Source: Sinomicrobium oceani (GTDB taxonomy: Bacteria > Bacteroidota > Bacteroidia > Flavobacteriales > Flavobacteriaceae). Taken from it: 64,000 nucleotides of DNA. Every line of letters begins with the position of its first letter. Positions within the stretch are counted from its first letter, which is position 1. The notes under the pieces are model-generated. The model saw nothing but the letters and a program-made list of their open reading frames with translations. It ran no database searches and was not told the origin of the DNA. Shown here one piece after another: positions 18,503-27,466 of the stretch. The stretch is from positions 1-64,000 of the forward strand of contig NZ_FPJE01000021.1 of assembly GCF_900119185.1 (NCBI RefSeq). The letters run 5' to 3'. The position numbers were made by a program, and so were the translations under genes.

Positions 18503-19567
18503 ATGACTGCTTTTTTGACCATAATTGTACTGATACTCATTGCCATTGCCATTTGGCAAATGACGAAGATATTTGAATTCTCTCAGATAGGAATCAAAGA
18601 TGCCCAGATCGCCAATGACAAGGATAACAAGCTGAATGGATACTTGATGTTTGCTTTCCTGGGATTCCTTTACGTACTCACCATTTTCAGTTTGTGGAAA
18701 TGGGGACGCGTATTGCTTCCCAAGTCTGCTTCCGAGCATGGTGGTGACTACGACACCCTGATGGCTGTTTCAATGGTATTAATCTTTACCGTACAGTTGA
18801 TCACACAAACGCTGCTGTATTTCTTCGCGTATAAATACCGGGGTGCAAAGGGCAGAAAGGCATTGTTCTATGCGGATAATGACAAACTGGAGTTTATCTG
18901 GACTATTATTCCCGTAATAACGCTGGCCGGGCTTATCCTTTACGGACTATACACCTGGACAACTATTATGGATATTAATGATGAGGATGATCCGCTGGTC
19001 ATAGAACTCTACGCACAGCAGTTCAACTGGAAAGCCAGATATGCCGGAGACGATAATGTGCTCGGCGATGCTAACGTAAGGTTCCTCAACGATTTTGACG
19101 GGCAGAATATCGTAGGTATCGATGCTTCTGATCCCAATGGTATGGATGATGTCGTATCGACTACCGAGATCCACCTACCGGTGAACCGTAAGGTCGTGTT
19201 TAAAATGCGTTCGCAGGATGTATTACACTCTGCATACATGCCGCACTTCAGGGCACAGATGAACTGTGTTCCGGGAATGATAACACAGTTTTCCTTTACG
19301 CCTACCATCACTACTGCAGAAATGCGTCAGGAACAGGATATACAGGATAAAGTAAAGCACATTAACGAACTTCGTGCCGAGAGAAGAGCCAAAGGAGAGG
19401 ACCTGGACGACTGGGAGTTTGATTATCTTTTACTGTGTAATAAAATTTGCGGAACTTCGCACTATAACATGCAGATGAAAATTGTTGTGGAGAGTGAAGA
19501 AGAATTTAACGCATGGATGAAGGAACAGAAAACCTTCGAAGAAACAGTGGCCGGGACCGATCGATAG
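18503..19567 (+). CDS. coxB: Cytochrome c oxidase subunit II
   Basis: This is a 354-residue subunit II of the heme-copper oxidase. Three hydrophobic segments precede the periplasmic cupredoxin domain. The CuA ligands are visible: H in D-V-L-H-S-A-Y, then C-N-K-I-C-G-T-S-H-Y-N-M. There is no fused cytochrome c domain, so electrons must come from ActA/ActE or a separate carrier. An insertion rich in charged residues (about 270-300) lies before the CuA cysteines. It sits directly downstream of actF in one operon, in keeping with ACIII-oxidase supercomplexes known in flavobacteria. Confidence 0.93.
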   Translation: MTAFLTIIVLILIAIAIWQMTKIFEFSQIGIKDAQIANDKDNKLNGYLMFAFLGFLYVLTIFSLWKWGRVLLPKSASEHGGDYDTLMAVSMVLIFTVQLITQTLLYFFAYKYRGAKGRKALFYADNDKLEFIWTIIPVITLAGLILYGLYTWTTIMDINDEDDPLVIELYAQQFNWKARYAGDDNVLGDANVRFLNDFDGQNIVGIDASDPNGMDDVVSTTEIHLPVNRKVVFKMRSQDVLHSAYMPHFRAQMNCVPGMITQFSFTPTITTAEMRQEQDIQDKVKHINELRAERRAKGEDLDDWEFDYLLLCNKICGTSHYNMQMKIVVESEEEFNAWMKEQKTFEETVAGTDR

Positions 19568-19624
19568 TAAGGACCGGAGTATATCGAAAATAAAAAGTAA
19601 CAATAACGATTTTATATAAAGATT

Positions 19625-21445
19625 ATGTCAGCAACAGCTACAGCACACGCAGGGGATCAGGCGCACGATCACGGACATCATCATAAAGAGACCTTTATTT
19701 CAAAGTATGTTTTCAGTTATGATCACAAGATGATCTCCAAGCAATACCTGATTACAGGTTTGGTTATGGGATTCATCGGTATCCTGATGTCTCTGTTATT
19801 CCGTATGCAACTTGCATGGCCTTCGGAGTCTTTTAAGATATTTGAAGTATTGCTGGGCAAATGGGCTCCCGAGGGTGTAATGGATCCTAATATCTACCTG
19901 GCTCTGGTTACCATCCACGGAACGATCATGGTATTCTTCGTATTGACTGCCGGATTGAGTGGAACATTCAGTAACCTGTTGATCCCGTTGCAGATCGGTG
20001 CACGTGATATGGCTTCCGGATTTATGAACATGATCTCGTACTGGTTGTTTTTTGTTTCCAGTGTTATTATGGTGATTTCCATTTTCGTCGAAGCAGGTCC
20101 TGCAGCTGCAGGGTGGACTATTTATCCTCCGTTGAGTGCTCTGCCACAGGCACAGGGTGGTTCAGGTCTCGGAATGACGCTTTGGCTGGTTTCCATGGCA
20201 ATCTTTATCGCATCATCGCTTCTTGGTTCACTGAACTATATCGTTACTGTGTTAAACCTGAGAACAAAAGGAATGTCTATGACCAGGCTGCCTCTTACGA
20301 TGTGGGCCCTGTTCATCACGGCTGTTATCGGTGTGGTGTCTTTCCCGGTGTTACTTTCGGCTGCATTATTGCTTATTTTTGACCGTAGTTTCGGTACGTC
20401 GTTTTTCCTTTCGGATATCTTTATCCAGGGAGAGGTGTTACACCATCAGGGAGGATCGCCTGTTCTTTTCGAACACCTGTTCTGGTTCCTGGGACACCCC
20501 GAAGTGTATATCGTATTGTTACCCGCACTCGGAATTACTTCCGAAATCATAGCCACAAACGCACGTAAGCCTATATTCGGTTATCGCGCGATGGTGGCCT
20601 CTATACTTGCTATTGCATTCCTGTCTACTATCGTATGGGGACACCACATGTTCGTTTCCGGAATGAACCCATTCCTGGGATCGGTATTTACATTTACAAC
20701 ACTACTTATCGCGATACCTTCTGCGGTAAAGGCATTTAACTATATTACTACACTGTGGAAAGGAAATCTGCAGATGAACCCTGCGATGCTTTTCTCTATA
20801 GGTCTGGTATCTACTTTTATTACCGGAGGTCTTACCGGGATTATTCTCGGAGACAGTACGCTGGATATCAACGTACATGACACCTATTTTGTAGTGGCAC
20901 ACTTCCACCTTGTAATGGGGATCTCCGCTATTTACGGATTCCTTGCAGGAGTATATCACTGGTTCCCTAAAATGTTCGGAAGAATGTTGAACAAAAACCT
21001 CGGGTATGTACACTTCTGGGTCACTGCTGTTTGTGCATACGGTATTTTCTTCCCGATGCACTTCCAGGGAATGGCTGGTTTACCGAGACGTTATTATACC
21101 AATACCAACTTCCCGATATTCGATGACCTGATGGATATCAATGTCGTGATGACCGTATTCGCCCTGATTGCAGGAGCAGTACAACTGGTATTTCTCTATA
21201 ACTTCTTCTACAGTATTTTCTATGGAGAAAAGGCGCCTAAAAACCCATGGAAATCCAATACATTGGAATGGACAACCCCGGTAGAGCATATCCATGGAAA
21301 CTGGCCGGGAGCTATCCCTGAAGTACACCGTTGGGCTTACGATTACAGTAAGACCAATGACAATGGAGAGTATGTGATCCCCGGACAGGACTTCGTTCCG
21401 CAGACCGTGCCGTTACAGGAAGGTGAGGAAGAACTCAATCACTAA
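19625..21445 (+). CDS. ctaD: Cytochrome c oxidase subunit I
   Basis: This is the catalytic subunit of the A-type heme-copper oxidase, 606 residues with 12 or more membrane helices. It has a His-rich N-terminus (about residues 14-22), LGHPEVYIVLLP with the CuB histidine and cross-linked Tyr, WGHHMF for the two further CuB histidines, and HDTYFVVAHFHLVMG for the heme ligands. It reduces O2 to water while pumping protons. It is the last gene of the operon; a subunit III gene is not present here. Confidence 0.95.
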   Translation: MSATATAHAGDQAHDHGHHHKETFISKYVFSYDHKMISKQYLITGLVMGFIGILMSLLFRMQLAWPSESFKIFEVLLGKWAPEGVMDPNIYLALVTIHGTIMVFFVLTAGLSGTFSNLLIPLQIGARDMASGFMNMISYWLFFVSSVIMVISIFVEAGPAAAGWTIYPPLSALPQAQGGSGLGMTLWLVSMAIFIASSLLGSLNYIVTVLNLRTKGMSMTRLPLTMWALFITAVIGVVSFPVLLSAALLLIFDRSFGTSFFLSDIFIQGEVLHHQGGSPVLFEHLFWFLGHPEVYIVLLPALGITSEIIATNARKPIFGYRAMVASILAIAFLSTIVWGHHMFVSGMNPFLGSVFTFTTLLIAIPSAVKAFNYITTLWKGNLQMNPAMLFSIGLVSTFITGGLTGIILGDSTLDINVHDTYFVVAHFHLVMGISAIYGFLAGVYHWFPKMFGRMLNKNLGYVHFWVTAVCAYGIFFPMHFQGMAGLPRRYYTNTNFPIFDDLMDINVVMTVFALIAGAVQLVFLYNFFYSIFYGEKAPKNPWKSNTLEWTTPVEHIHGNWPGAIPEVHRWAYDYSKTNDNGEYVIPGQDFVPQTVPLQEGEEELNH

Positions 21446-21463
21446 GATCCTTAAACTAAATAT

Positions 21464-21496
21464 ATAAAAAGGGCCCTGGACAAGGGCCTTTTTTTA
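21464..21496 (+). terminator. Terminator of the act-cox operon
   Basis: AAAAAGGGCCC (21466-21476) pairs, with one bulged base, with GGGCCTTTTTT (21484-21494). It overlaps the 3' end of the convergent acyl-CoA oxidase-like gene and may serve both strands. Confidence 0.75.
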
Positions 21497-23761
21497 GTTA
21501 GTGCTGATAGGTGCTGTCATACAGTGTTCGGGTATGCCGAAGCCGTCTACCAGAGAGACCACGTGAGGTCTCAGCTCCGTGCACAGCCGTTCTACGCGCT
21601 GACGTATTGCTTTGGATTTGGCACCGCTGATATAGCCGTGTTCGAGGTACCATGCTGCGTGTTCACGAATATGATGGAGAGCGTATAATGCCCCCAGTTT
21701 TCTGAAGATAAACTGCATTTTCTCGTCTTCCAGGGTTTTTACAAAACCGGAGAAGATCTCGTAAGAAAGCATAACACCGTATGCCCGGCCAAGAGCGAGT
21801 AAATGTGTTTGAATATTCAGTGATACCTGTTGGGGTGGGATACCTTTTTTTACATAACGCCGTATACGCGACGCTGCAGTAAAGGTGAGTCTTCGTACAT
21901 GGTACTGAAAGGTTTCGAGGTGAAAGTCCGGGTCAAACAAATGCTCTTTATCCGTATTGCCGGTAAAAAGCGGGTTGAAAGTAGTGAGCCGGTCCCCGAG
22001 TTGTGTCCCCACAAGTTTCAGAATGTCTCCGTAGCTGTCACTGTTGAATTCCGATTTAAAATCCGTAAGTACTCCCTTGGCTGCAAGTTGCAGGAGGACA
22101 GTATTGTCCCCTTCGAAAGTGGTGAAGATATCCACGTCGTTTTTAAGGTCTCCGATACGGTTTTCCAGAAGATATCCTTTACCCCCGCAGGCTTCACGAC
22201 ATTCCTGTATCGTTTTATTGGAAAAGTCCGTAATCAGTGCTTTTAAAGCGGCGACCTGGGTCTCTATTTTTCGGCGAGATGTTTCGGAGGCATCGGTGTA
22301 CTGCCGGATCATGTGCTCCAGGGTAACATGGTACACATACGTCTGTGCAATCGGAGTGATCAGCCGTAGCTGGTGCGAAGGATAGTCCATGATAAGGTCT
22401 TCCTGTATCTTTTCTCCACTGTTGAACTGTCTGCGATGTAATGCGTATTTTACGGCTGTGGCCAAAGCCAGTTTGGCTCCCCCCACAGCACCTTTGGCTA
22501 CACAAATACGCCCTCCTACGAGAGTACCCAGCATGGTAAAAAAGCGTTTGTTGGGATTGCTGATCCGTGAGGTGTAATTGCCGTCCTTGTCGATATCCCC
22601 GAAACGGTTGAGAAGATTTTCTCTCGGGACACTGACATTTTTAAACCATATTTTACCATTGTCCACACCGTTAAGACCGAGTTTGTACCCGTTGTCTTCG
22701 ATGCGTACACCAGGTATAAGGTTTCCGTCGTCATCACGTACCCGGACTACTATGGCATGCACACCCTGGTTTGTACCGTTGACAATAAGCTGGGCAAAAA
22801 CGGTTGCCATAGTGGAGTGCAGGGCATTTCCTATATATTCTTTATTGTCATTTTCACCTGGCGTGTCTATAACGATAGAGTCGGTTTCTCTCACGTAAGT
22901 AGCGGTAGTCTTGATACCGCGAACATTAGAGCCGTGCCGGGTCTCCGTCATGGCAAAACATCCGAGTAACGTACCTTCACCGGTAGCTTTCAGCCATTGG
23001 TCGTGGTGTTTTTTGGTTCCGAGGTTTTGTATACTACCCCCGAAAAGTCCGAACTGTACACCGAATTTTATGGTTAGACTACCGTCGATAAACATGAGGT
23101 TTTCAAAAATACCTGCATAAGCCGGCATATTGTCGATACCACCGTACCGGCTTTCGTATGCCATGGCTCCGTAACCGGCGGATGCCAGTAGCTTTACCTG
23201 TTCCAGGACCCTGGGGCGAAACGTATCCTTGTCGCGTGATATCTTCCATTGAAAAGCAGGATCGGATAAAAATTCCCTGAACGTATCGATATAAGATGCA
23301 TGAGGACCTTTAAGTACGGCATCGATCTTTGCCGGATCATAAAAATTGGCTTTGGGTACCTGTTGGGTTTCCACGTCAAAGAGATGCCGGTAATGATTGG
23401 GCTGTATTCCGAGATTGATCTCTATAAATTTCAACTTTTCATCGGACAGTTCTTCTTCACCATGCCCTGGAAGTGACATTTTCATGCTGAACGATGTGAG
23501 TGGGTAGGTTTCGCTTTCCACAAGTTTAACCCCCGATTTGTCTATGAGGTGTTTCCAGGAAGTGATAACTTCATCCGCAGGCGGGGTTTTGGGATTTAGC
23601 CAGGATGTTATCAGTTTTTTTTCTTCGGGGGATAAATGATCTTCCGTTACGGCCTTTTTGAATACCGAGATTTCGGAGGCCGACAGGAGATCATCTGCCC
23701 AGACCACGTATAAGAAAGGAATATATTTTACGATATGGGGCGAATATGTTCTGGTGTCCAT
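21494..23761 (-). CDS. Acyl-CoA oxidase/dehydrogenase-like flavoprotein
   Basis: This 755-residue flavoprotein resembles eukaryotic peroxisomal acyl-CoA oxidases more than the 380-residue acyl-CoA dehydrogenases. It has a long N-terminal helical extension (1-150). The FAD/acyl-CoA domain contains G-C-F-A-M-T-E-T-R-H-G-S-N-V (about 275-288), and the candidate catalytic glutamate lies in T-T-F-E-G-D-N-T. A large C-terminal oxidase-type domain follows. It would carry out the first step of fatty-acid beta-oxidation; whether it uses O2 or an electron-transfer flavoprotein cannot be told. It is convergent with the respiratory operon and divergent from ruvB. Confidence 0.85.
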   Translation of the reverse strand: MDTRTYSPHIVKYIPFLYVVWADDLLSASEISVFKKAVTEDHLSPEEKKLITSWLNPKTPPADEVITSWKHLIDKSGVKLVESETYPLTSFSMKMSLPGHGEEELSDEKLKFIEINLGIQPNHYRHLFDVETQQVPKANFYDPAKIDAVLKGPHASYIDTFREFLSDPAFQWKISRDKDTFRPRVLEQVKLLASAGYGAMAYESRYGGIDNMPAYAGIFENLMFIDGSLTIKFGVQFGLFGGSIQNLGTKKHHDQWLKATGEGTLLGCFAMTETRHGSNVRGIKTTATYVRETDSIVIDTPGENDNKEYIGNALHSTMATVFAQLIVNGTNQGVHAIVVRVRDDDGNLIPGVRIEDNGYKLGLNGVDNGKIWFKNVSVPRENLLNRFGDIDKDGNYTSRISNPNKRFFTMLGTLVGGRICVAKGAVGGAKLALATAVKYALHRRQFNSGEKIQEDLIMDYPSHQLRLITPIAQTYVYHVTLEHMIRQYTDASETSRRKIETQVAALKALITDFSNKTIQECREACGGKGYLLENRIGDLKNDVDIFTTFEGDNTVLLQLAAKGVLTDFKSEFNSDSYGDILKLVGTQLGDRLTTFNPLFTGNTDKEHLFDPDFHLETFQYHVRRLTFTAASRIRRYVKKGIPPQQVSLNIQTHLLALGRAYGVMLSYEIFSGFVKTLEDEKMQFIFRKLGALYALHHIREHAAWYLEHGYISGAKSKAIRQRVERLCTELRPHVVSLVDGFGIPEHCMTAPISTN

Positions 23762-23882
23762 AAACTAAAATCTTTTTTCAATTATTACCGGAAGTTACGA
23801 TTTTTATGACTAAACCGGAGAAGATTAACAGGAGTTAAACAATTTAGAAAGCAAGATAAATTCTTTTCTTCTTCATTTCTGC

Positions 23883-23890
23883 TATCTTTG
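23883..23890 (+). promoter_or_regulatory. -7 element of ruvB
   Basis: TATCTTTG matches TAnnTTTG and ends only 5 bp before the ruvB ATG at 23896, so the mRNA would start at or next to the start codon. No clear -33 TTG is seen at 17-23 bp. Confidence 0.5.
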
Positions 23891-23895
23891 CGGGT

Positions 23896-24918
23896 ATGAA
23901 CGAGTATCTGGATCCAACAGGCGATCATTTTTCTCCGGAAGAGATCGATATAGAAAAAACGCTTCGGCCGCTTTCCTTTGATGATTTTGCCGGACAGGAC
24001 CAGGTATTGGAAAACCTTAAGATCTTTGTAAAGGCCGCCAATCTACGTGGCGATGCCCTGGATCATACCTTATTTCACGGTCCTCCGGGACTGGGAAAAA
24101 CAACCCTCGCACATATTCTGGCCAATGAGCTCGGAGCAGGAATAAAGGTTACTTCAGGGCCTGTGCTGGATAAGCCGGGAGACCTCGCCGGACTACTCAC
24201 CAACCTCGAAGAAAGGGATGTGCTATTTATCGATGAGATCCATCGGCTGAGTCCCGTAGTAGAGGAATACCTGTATTCGGCTATGGAGGATTACAAAATC
24301 GATATTATGATCGAGAGCGGGCCTAATGCACGTACCGTACAGATCAATCTCAATCCGTTTACCCTTATCGGAGCGACGACCCGTTCCGGGTTGCTCACCT
24401 CACCCATGCGTGCCCGTTTTGGTATATCGAGCAGGTTGCAGTATTATACTACCGAATTGCTTTCTACCATTGTAGAACGAAGCTCCCATATACTCAAAAC
24501 ACCGATCACCCTCGAGGCCGCCATAGAAATTGCAGGCCGGAGCAGGGGAACACCGAGGATTGCCAATGCCTTGTTGCGTCGGATACGCGATTTTGCCCAG
24601 ATCAAGGGCAATGGGCGCATTGATATCGAGATTGCCCGTTTTGGTCTGAAAGCTCTCAATGTAGATGCACACGGACTGGATGAGATGGACAATAAAATAC
24701 TCTCTACCATCATCGATAAATTCAAGGGAGGCCCCGTAGGGATAACTACACTGGCCACAGCAGTGTCGGAGAGTGCCGATACGATCGAGGAAGTATATGA
24801 GCCTTTTCTTATTCAACAGGGATTTATCGTCCGGACACCTCGCGGACGTGAGGTTACGGAAGCCGCGTACAAGCATCTTGGCAGGGCCAGGGGCGGTTTC
24901 CAGAGTGAACTGTTTTAG
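23896..24918 (+). CDS. ruvB: Holliday junction branch migration ATPase RuvB
   Basis: RuvB is the hexameric AAA+ motor that drives Holliday junction migration with RuvA. The 340 residues show [12 protein letters not shown] (about 22-33), Walker [10 protein letters not shown] (about 66), Walker [10 protein letters not shown], sensor I GATTRSG and the C-terminal winged-helix domain with R-T-P-R-G-R. ruvA and ruvC are not adjacent, which is common in this phylum. The promoter element lies against the start codon. Confidence 0.96.
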   Translation: MNEYLDPTGDHFSPEEIDIEKTLRPLSFDDFAGQDQVLENLKIFVKAANLRGDALDHTLFHGPPGLGKTTLAHILANELGAGIKVTSGPVLDKPGDLAGLLTNLEERDVLFIDEIHRLSPVVEEYLYSAMEDYKIDIMIESGPNARTVQINLNPFTLIGATTRSGLLTSPMRARFGISSRLQYYTTELLSTIVERSSHILKTPITLEAAIEIAGRSRGTPRIANALLRRIRDFAQIKGNGRIDIEIARFGLKALNVDAHGLDEMDNKILSTIIDKFKGGPVGITTLATAVSESADTIEEVYEPFLIQQGFIVRTPRGREVTEAAYKHLGRARGGFQSELF

Positions 24919-24994
24919 GAAGCTCATTCGAAGTCACACCTATGTACTTTATTGCATCTCACCTGAGCTTCTGAAAAAAGGTATAGTCCGAATG

Positions 24995-25030
24995 GGGAGG
25001 TATCGGGTTGTTACCTCAATATCCCGATAA
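24995..25030. other. Overlapping hairpins upstream of queG
   Basis: GAGGTA and TACCTC around TCGGGTTGT form one hairpin. TATCGGG and CCCGATA, overlapping it, form another. Both cannot form at once. The site lies between ruvB and queG, without a good T-run. Confidence 0.3.
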
Positions 25031-25171
25031 CGAGTAGCGAGGATAACGATTTTATTGCTTGTCGAAATCTATGGGCATCAAGTCCATAATGGTTTAATCA
25101 GGTCCGCTGCCGGAAAACTTTCCGTCGGATTATACCCGCTATGTACATTTCGGATATTGTCGTGAAGTCAT

Positions 25172-25179
25172 TATCTTTG
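25172..25179 (+). promoter_or_regulatory. -7 element of queG
   Basis: TATCTTTG at 25172-25179, 25 bp before the queG ATG, fits the -7 consensus; no -33 at normal spacing was recognised. Confidence 0.5.
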
Positions 25180-25204
25180 CCCTGTTCGCAAAGGACGTTG
25201 CCGT

Positions 25205-26140
25205 ATGATCGATGTAAAGCGCAGATATACAGAATACATTAAGACCGAAGCCAAACGCCTCGGTTTTATGGCCTGTGGCATTTCCAAAGCGGAGTTTCTG
25301 GAATCGGAAGCTCCCCGGCTGGAACGCTGGCTCGAACAAAACATGCACGGGGAAATGGGATATATGGAAAACCATTTCGATAAGCGTCTCGATCCCCGCC
25401 TGCTTGTCGATGGCGCCCAAAGTGTTATATCCCTTACGCTGAATTATTTTCCCGAAAAAGTACAGGAAGATACCGACAGCCCTAAAATTTCCAAATATGC
25501 CTACGGTAAGGACTACCACTTTGTGATCAAGGAAAAACTTAAAGAGTTGCTCGGATCCATACAGGAACATATCGGGGAAGTGGGCGGACGGGCTTTTGTA
25601 GATTCCGCTCCGGTACTGGACAGGGCCTGGGCAACCAGGAGCGGTTTGGGCTGGATCGGCAAAAACAGTAACCTCATCACCAAACAGGTAGGCTCTTTTT
25701 TCTTTATTGCCGAACTCATTATAGACCTCGAACTCGAATACGACCATCCCACAGCCACGGATCACTGCGGGAGTTGTACCGCCTGTATCGATGCCTGTCC
25801 CACACAAGCCATAGTAGAGCCAATGGTCGTGGACGGGAGTAAGTGTATTTCGTATTTTACCATAGAACTGAAAGGTAATATCCCATCGGAATTCGAAGGT
25901 AAATTCGATGACTGGATGTTTGGTTGCGATGTCTGTCAGGATGTGTGCCCGTGGAACCGCTTTTCCAAACCTCACCGTGAACCTTTGCTCGATCCGCATC
26001 CGGATCTTCTGGGGATGAATAAGAAAGACTGGGAAGATATCACAGAAGATGTATTTCGCGAAGTGTTCCGCAAGTCAGCAGTGAAGCGCACCAAATACGA
26101 GGGGCTCAAACGCAATATCAAATTCCTCGGGAAATACTGA
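25205..26140 (+). CDS. queG: Epoxyqueuosine reductase
   Basis: QueG is the cobalamin-dependent Fe-S enzyme that reduces epoxyqueuosine to queuosine in the wobble position of GUN-decoding tRNAs. The 311-residue protein has the N-terminal DUF1730 domain with A-Y-G-K-D-Y-H, and the S-A-P-V-L-D-R/G-L-G-W-I-G-K block. It also has two 4Fe-4S motifs, [12 protein letters not shown] (about 195) and [11 protein letters not shown] (about 240). The C-terminal HEAT-like extension of longer homologues is absent, giving the compact form. It stops 2 bp before the stop of the convergent LacI-type gene. Confidence 0.93.
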   Translation: MIDVKRRYTEYIKTEAKRLGFMACGISKAEFLESEAPRLERWLEQNMHGEMGYMENHFDKRLDPRLLVDGAQSVISLTLNYFPEKVQEDTDSPKISKYAYGKDYHFVIKEKLKELLGSIQEHIGEVGGRAFVDSAPVLDRAWATRSGLGWIGKNSNLITKQVGSFFFIAELIIDLELEYDHPTATDHCGSCTACIDACPTQAIVEPMVVDGSKCISYFTIELKGNIPSEFEGKFDDWMFGCDVCQDVCPWNRFSKPHREPLLDPHPDLLGMNKKDWEDITEDVFREVFRKSAVKRTKYEGLKRNIKFLGKY

Positions 26141-26142
26141 TT

Positions 26143-27180
26143 TTATTTGCCTGCCACAACCGCTTTGGTTGTTTCCCTCAGTACCAGATGGGTCTGTAAT
26201 TTGATTTCGTAAAATTCTACCGGTAATTTTTTGTTTTTCCGATCGATCTCGTCGATGAGCAGAGAAGCGGATTCTTTTCCTATCTGTACACTGGGTTGGT
26301 CTACCGTAGAGAGATGCGGTTTTATATAAGGGGTTATCAGCCAGTTACTGAAACCCATAATAGAAATCTGTTCCGGAATGGGAATTTGCGCATCGTTCAG
26401 GTACGATACGGCTCCTAAAGCGATATGGTCCGTAATGCAAAATATACCATCCGTATCGGGATGTGTCTTCAGCAGCGCTTTCGCATTATCCATTCCCTCG
26501 GCTATGCTGAGATCTTCACAAATATAGATCAGCGATTCATCCGGAGTGATTCCGTGTTTTTCCAGAGCTTTGGTATATCCTTTTTGTCGGGAATTGTAGT
26601 TGCTCGGGAATTGCGGGCCTCCGAAAAGGGCAATTTTGCGGCAACCGGTTTTTATAAGGTGCTCAACAGCTTTAAAAGCTGCTTTTTCATCATCGATAAT
26701 CACTTTGGAGCAGTTTACCTGCCGGGTGATCTTATCAAACAGGACCAGCGGAACCTGGTTTCTTACTACTTTGTGTAAATGCTCATAACGGTTGGTTTCG
26801 TTAGCCAGCGACATCAATATGCCATCTACCCTTTTTTCCAGAAGCAGATCTACCTGTTTTTCTTCCGTGGACATGGACTCATCCGAAAATAAGACAATAA
26901 CCTGATATCCGTGTACATTAGCTTCGGAAATAATACCGGTAATGGTCTCTGCAAAAAACTGGTGATCGATTTTAGGGAGGATTACCCCGATAGTTTTCGA
27001 TTGGTTGCTTCGCAGCGTAACCGCGTGAATGTTGGGTTTGTAGTTCAGCTTTTCCGCCAGAAGCTTTACGGCGTGCTTGGTATCATCACTGATATCCGGA
27101 TAATCTTTGAGTGCTTTGGATACCGTGGTCACAGAGACCCCGAGTATGGAAGCTATATCTTTTAAGGTAACTTGACTCAT
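26143..27180 (-). CDS. LacI-family transcriptional regulator
   Basis: This 345-residue protein has a LacI helix-turn-helix at the N-terminus (V-T-L-K-D-I-A, then V-T-T-V-S-K-A-L, residues 4-25). The hinge L-N-Y-K-P-N lies near 48, followed by a periplasmic-binding-protein-like sugar domain (about 60-335) ending D-Q-P-x-x-x-I-G and a C-terminal strand. It should bind DNA in the absence or presence of a sugar ligand. Its target is not fixed by the sequence. Next to it lie the trehalose synthesis gene on the same strand and, beyond, a GH15 hydrolase, so sugar metabolism is a fair guess. AT-rich repeats upstream may be its own operator. Confidence 0.88.
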   Translation of the reverse strand: MSQVTLKDIASILGVSVTTVSKALKDYPDISDDTKHAVKLLAEKLNYKPNIHAVTLRSNQSKTIGVILPKIDHQFFAETITGIISEANVHGYQVIVLFSDESMSTEEKQVDLLLEKRVDGILMSLANETNRYEHLHKVVRNQVPLVLFDKITRQVNCSKVIIDDEKAAFKAVEHLIKTGCRKIALFGGPQFPSNYNSRQKGYTKALEKHGITPDESLIYICEDLSIAEGMDNAKALLKTHPDTDGIFCITDHIALGAVSYLNDAQIPIPEQISIMGFSNWLITPYIKPHLSTVDQPSVQIGKESASLLIDEIDRKNKKLPVEFYEIKLQTHLVLRETTKAVVAGK

Positions 27181-27263
27181 AAAATTCTCATTACAGAGCT
27201 ACTTTCAACACAAATCTCTTACGGCATGCATAAGGAGCCATTATACAAAAGAAATACATTTTT

Positions 27264-27323
27264 TGATATCTAAAAAATAGATATTCAATAAAATATACCT
27301 TCCGATATTCAAAAAATGTTATA
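27264..27323. promoter_or_regulatory. AT-rich repeats upstream of the LacI-type gene
   Basis: ATATCTA (27266-27272) and TAGATAT (27278-27284) form an inverted repeat. It overlaps two direct copies of GATATTCAA plus AT-rich sequence at about 27280 and 27304, 24 bp apart. The position 85-140 bp upstream of the regulator start suits an operator; no experimental match is known to me. Confidence 0.35.
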
Positions 27324-27354
27324 TTTTTTATTTTGAGGGAGTTCCGGTTCCGAA

Positions 27355-27408
27355 TAAAATAGATACTCCCGGTACTGTCTAAAGCAAATTACAGTACCGG
27401 GAGTATCT
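27355..27408 (-). terminator. Terminator of the trehalose synthesis gene
   Basis: A perfect 18-bp stem (27361-27378 with 27391-27408, 12-nt loop) is followed on the minus strand by ATTTTATT. It lies 58 bp past the otsAB-type gene and separates it from the LacI-type gene. Confidence 0.75.
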
Positions 27409-27466
27409 GAAATGATTTATTTTATCCTTTACAGGATTTTTATAAGAGAAATCTCAGTTTCCGGAA

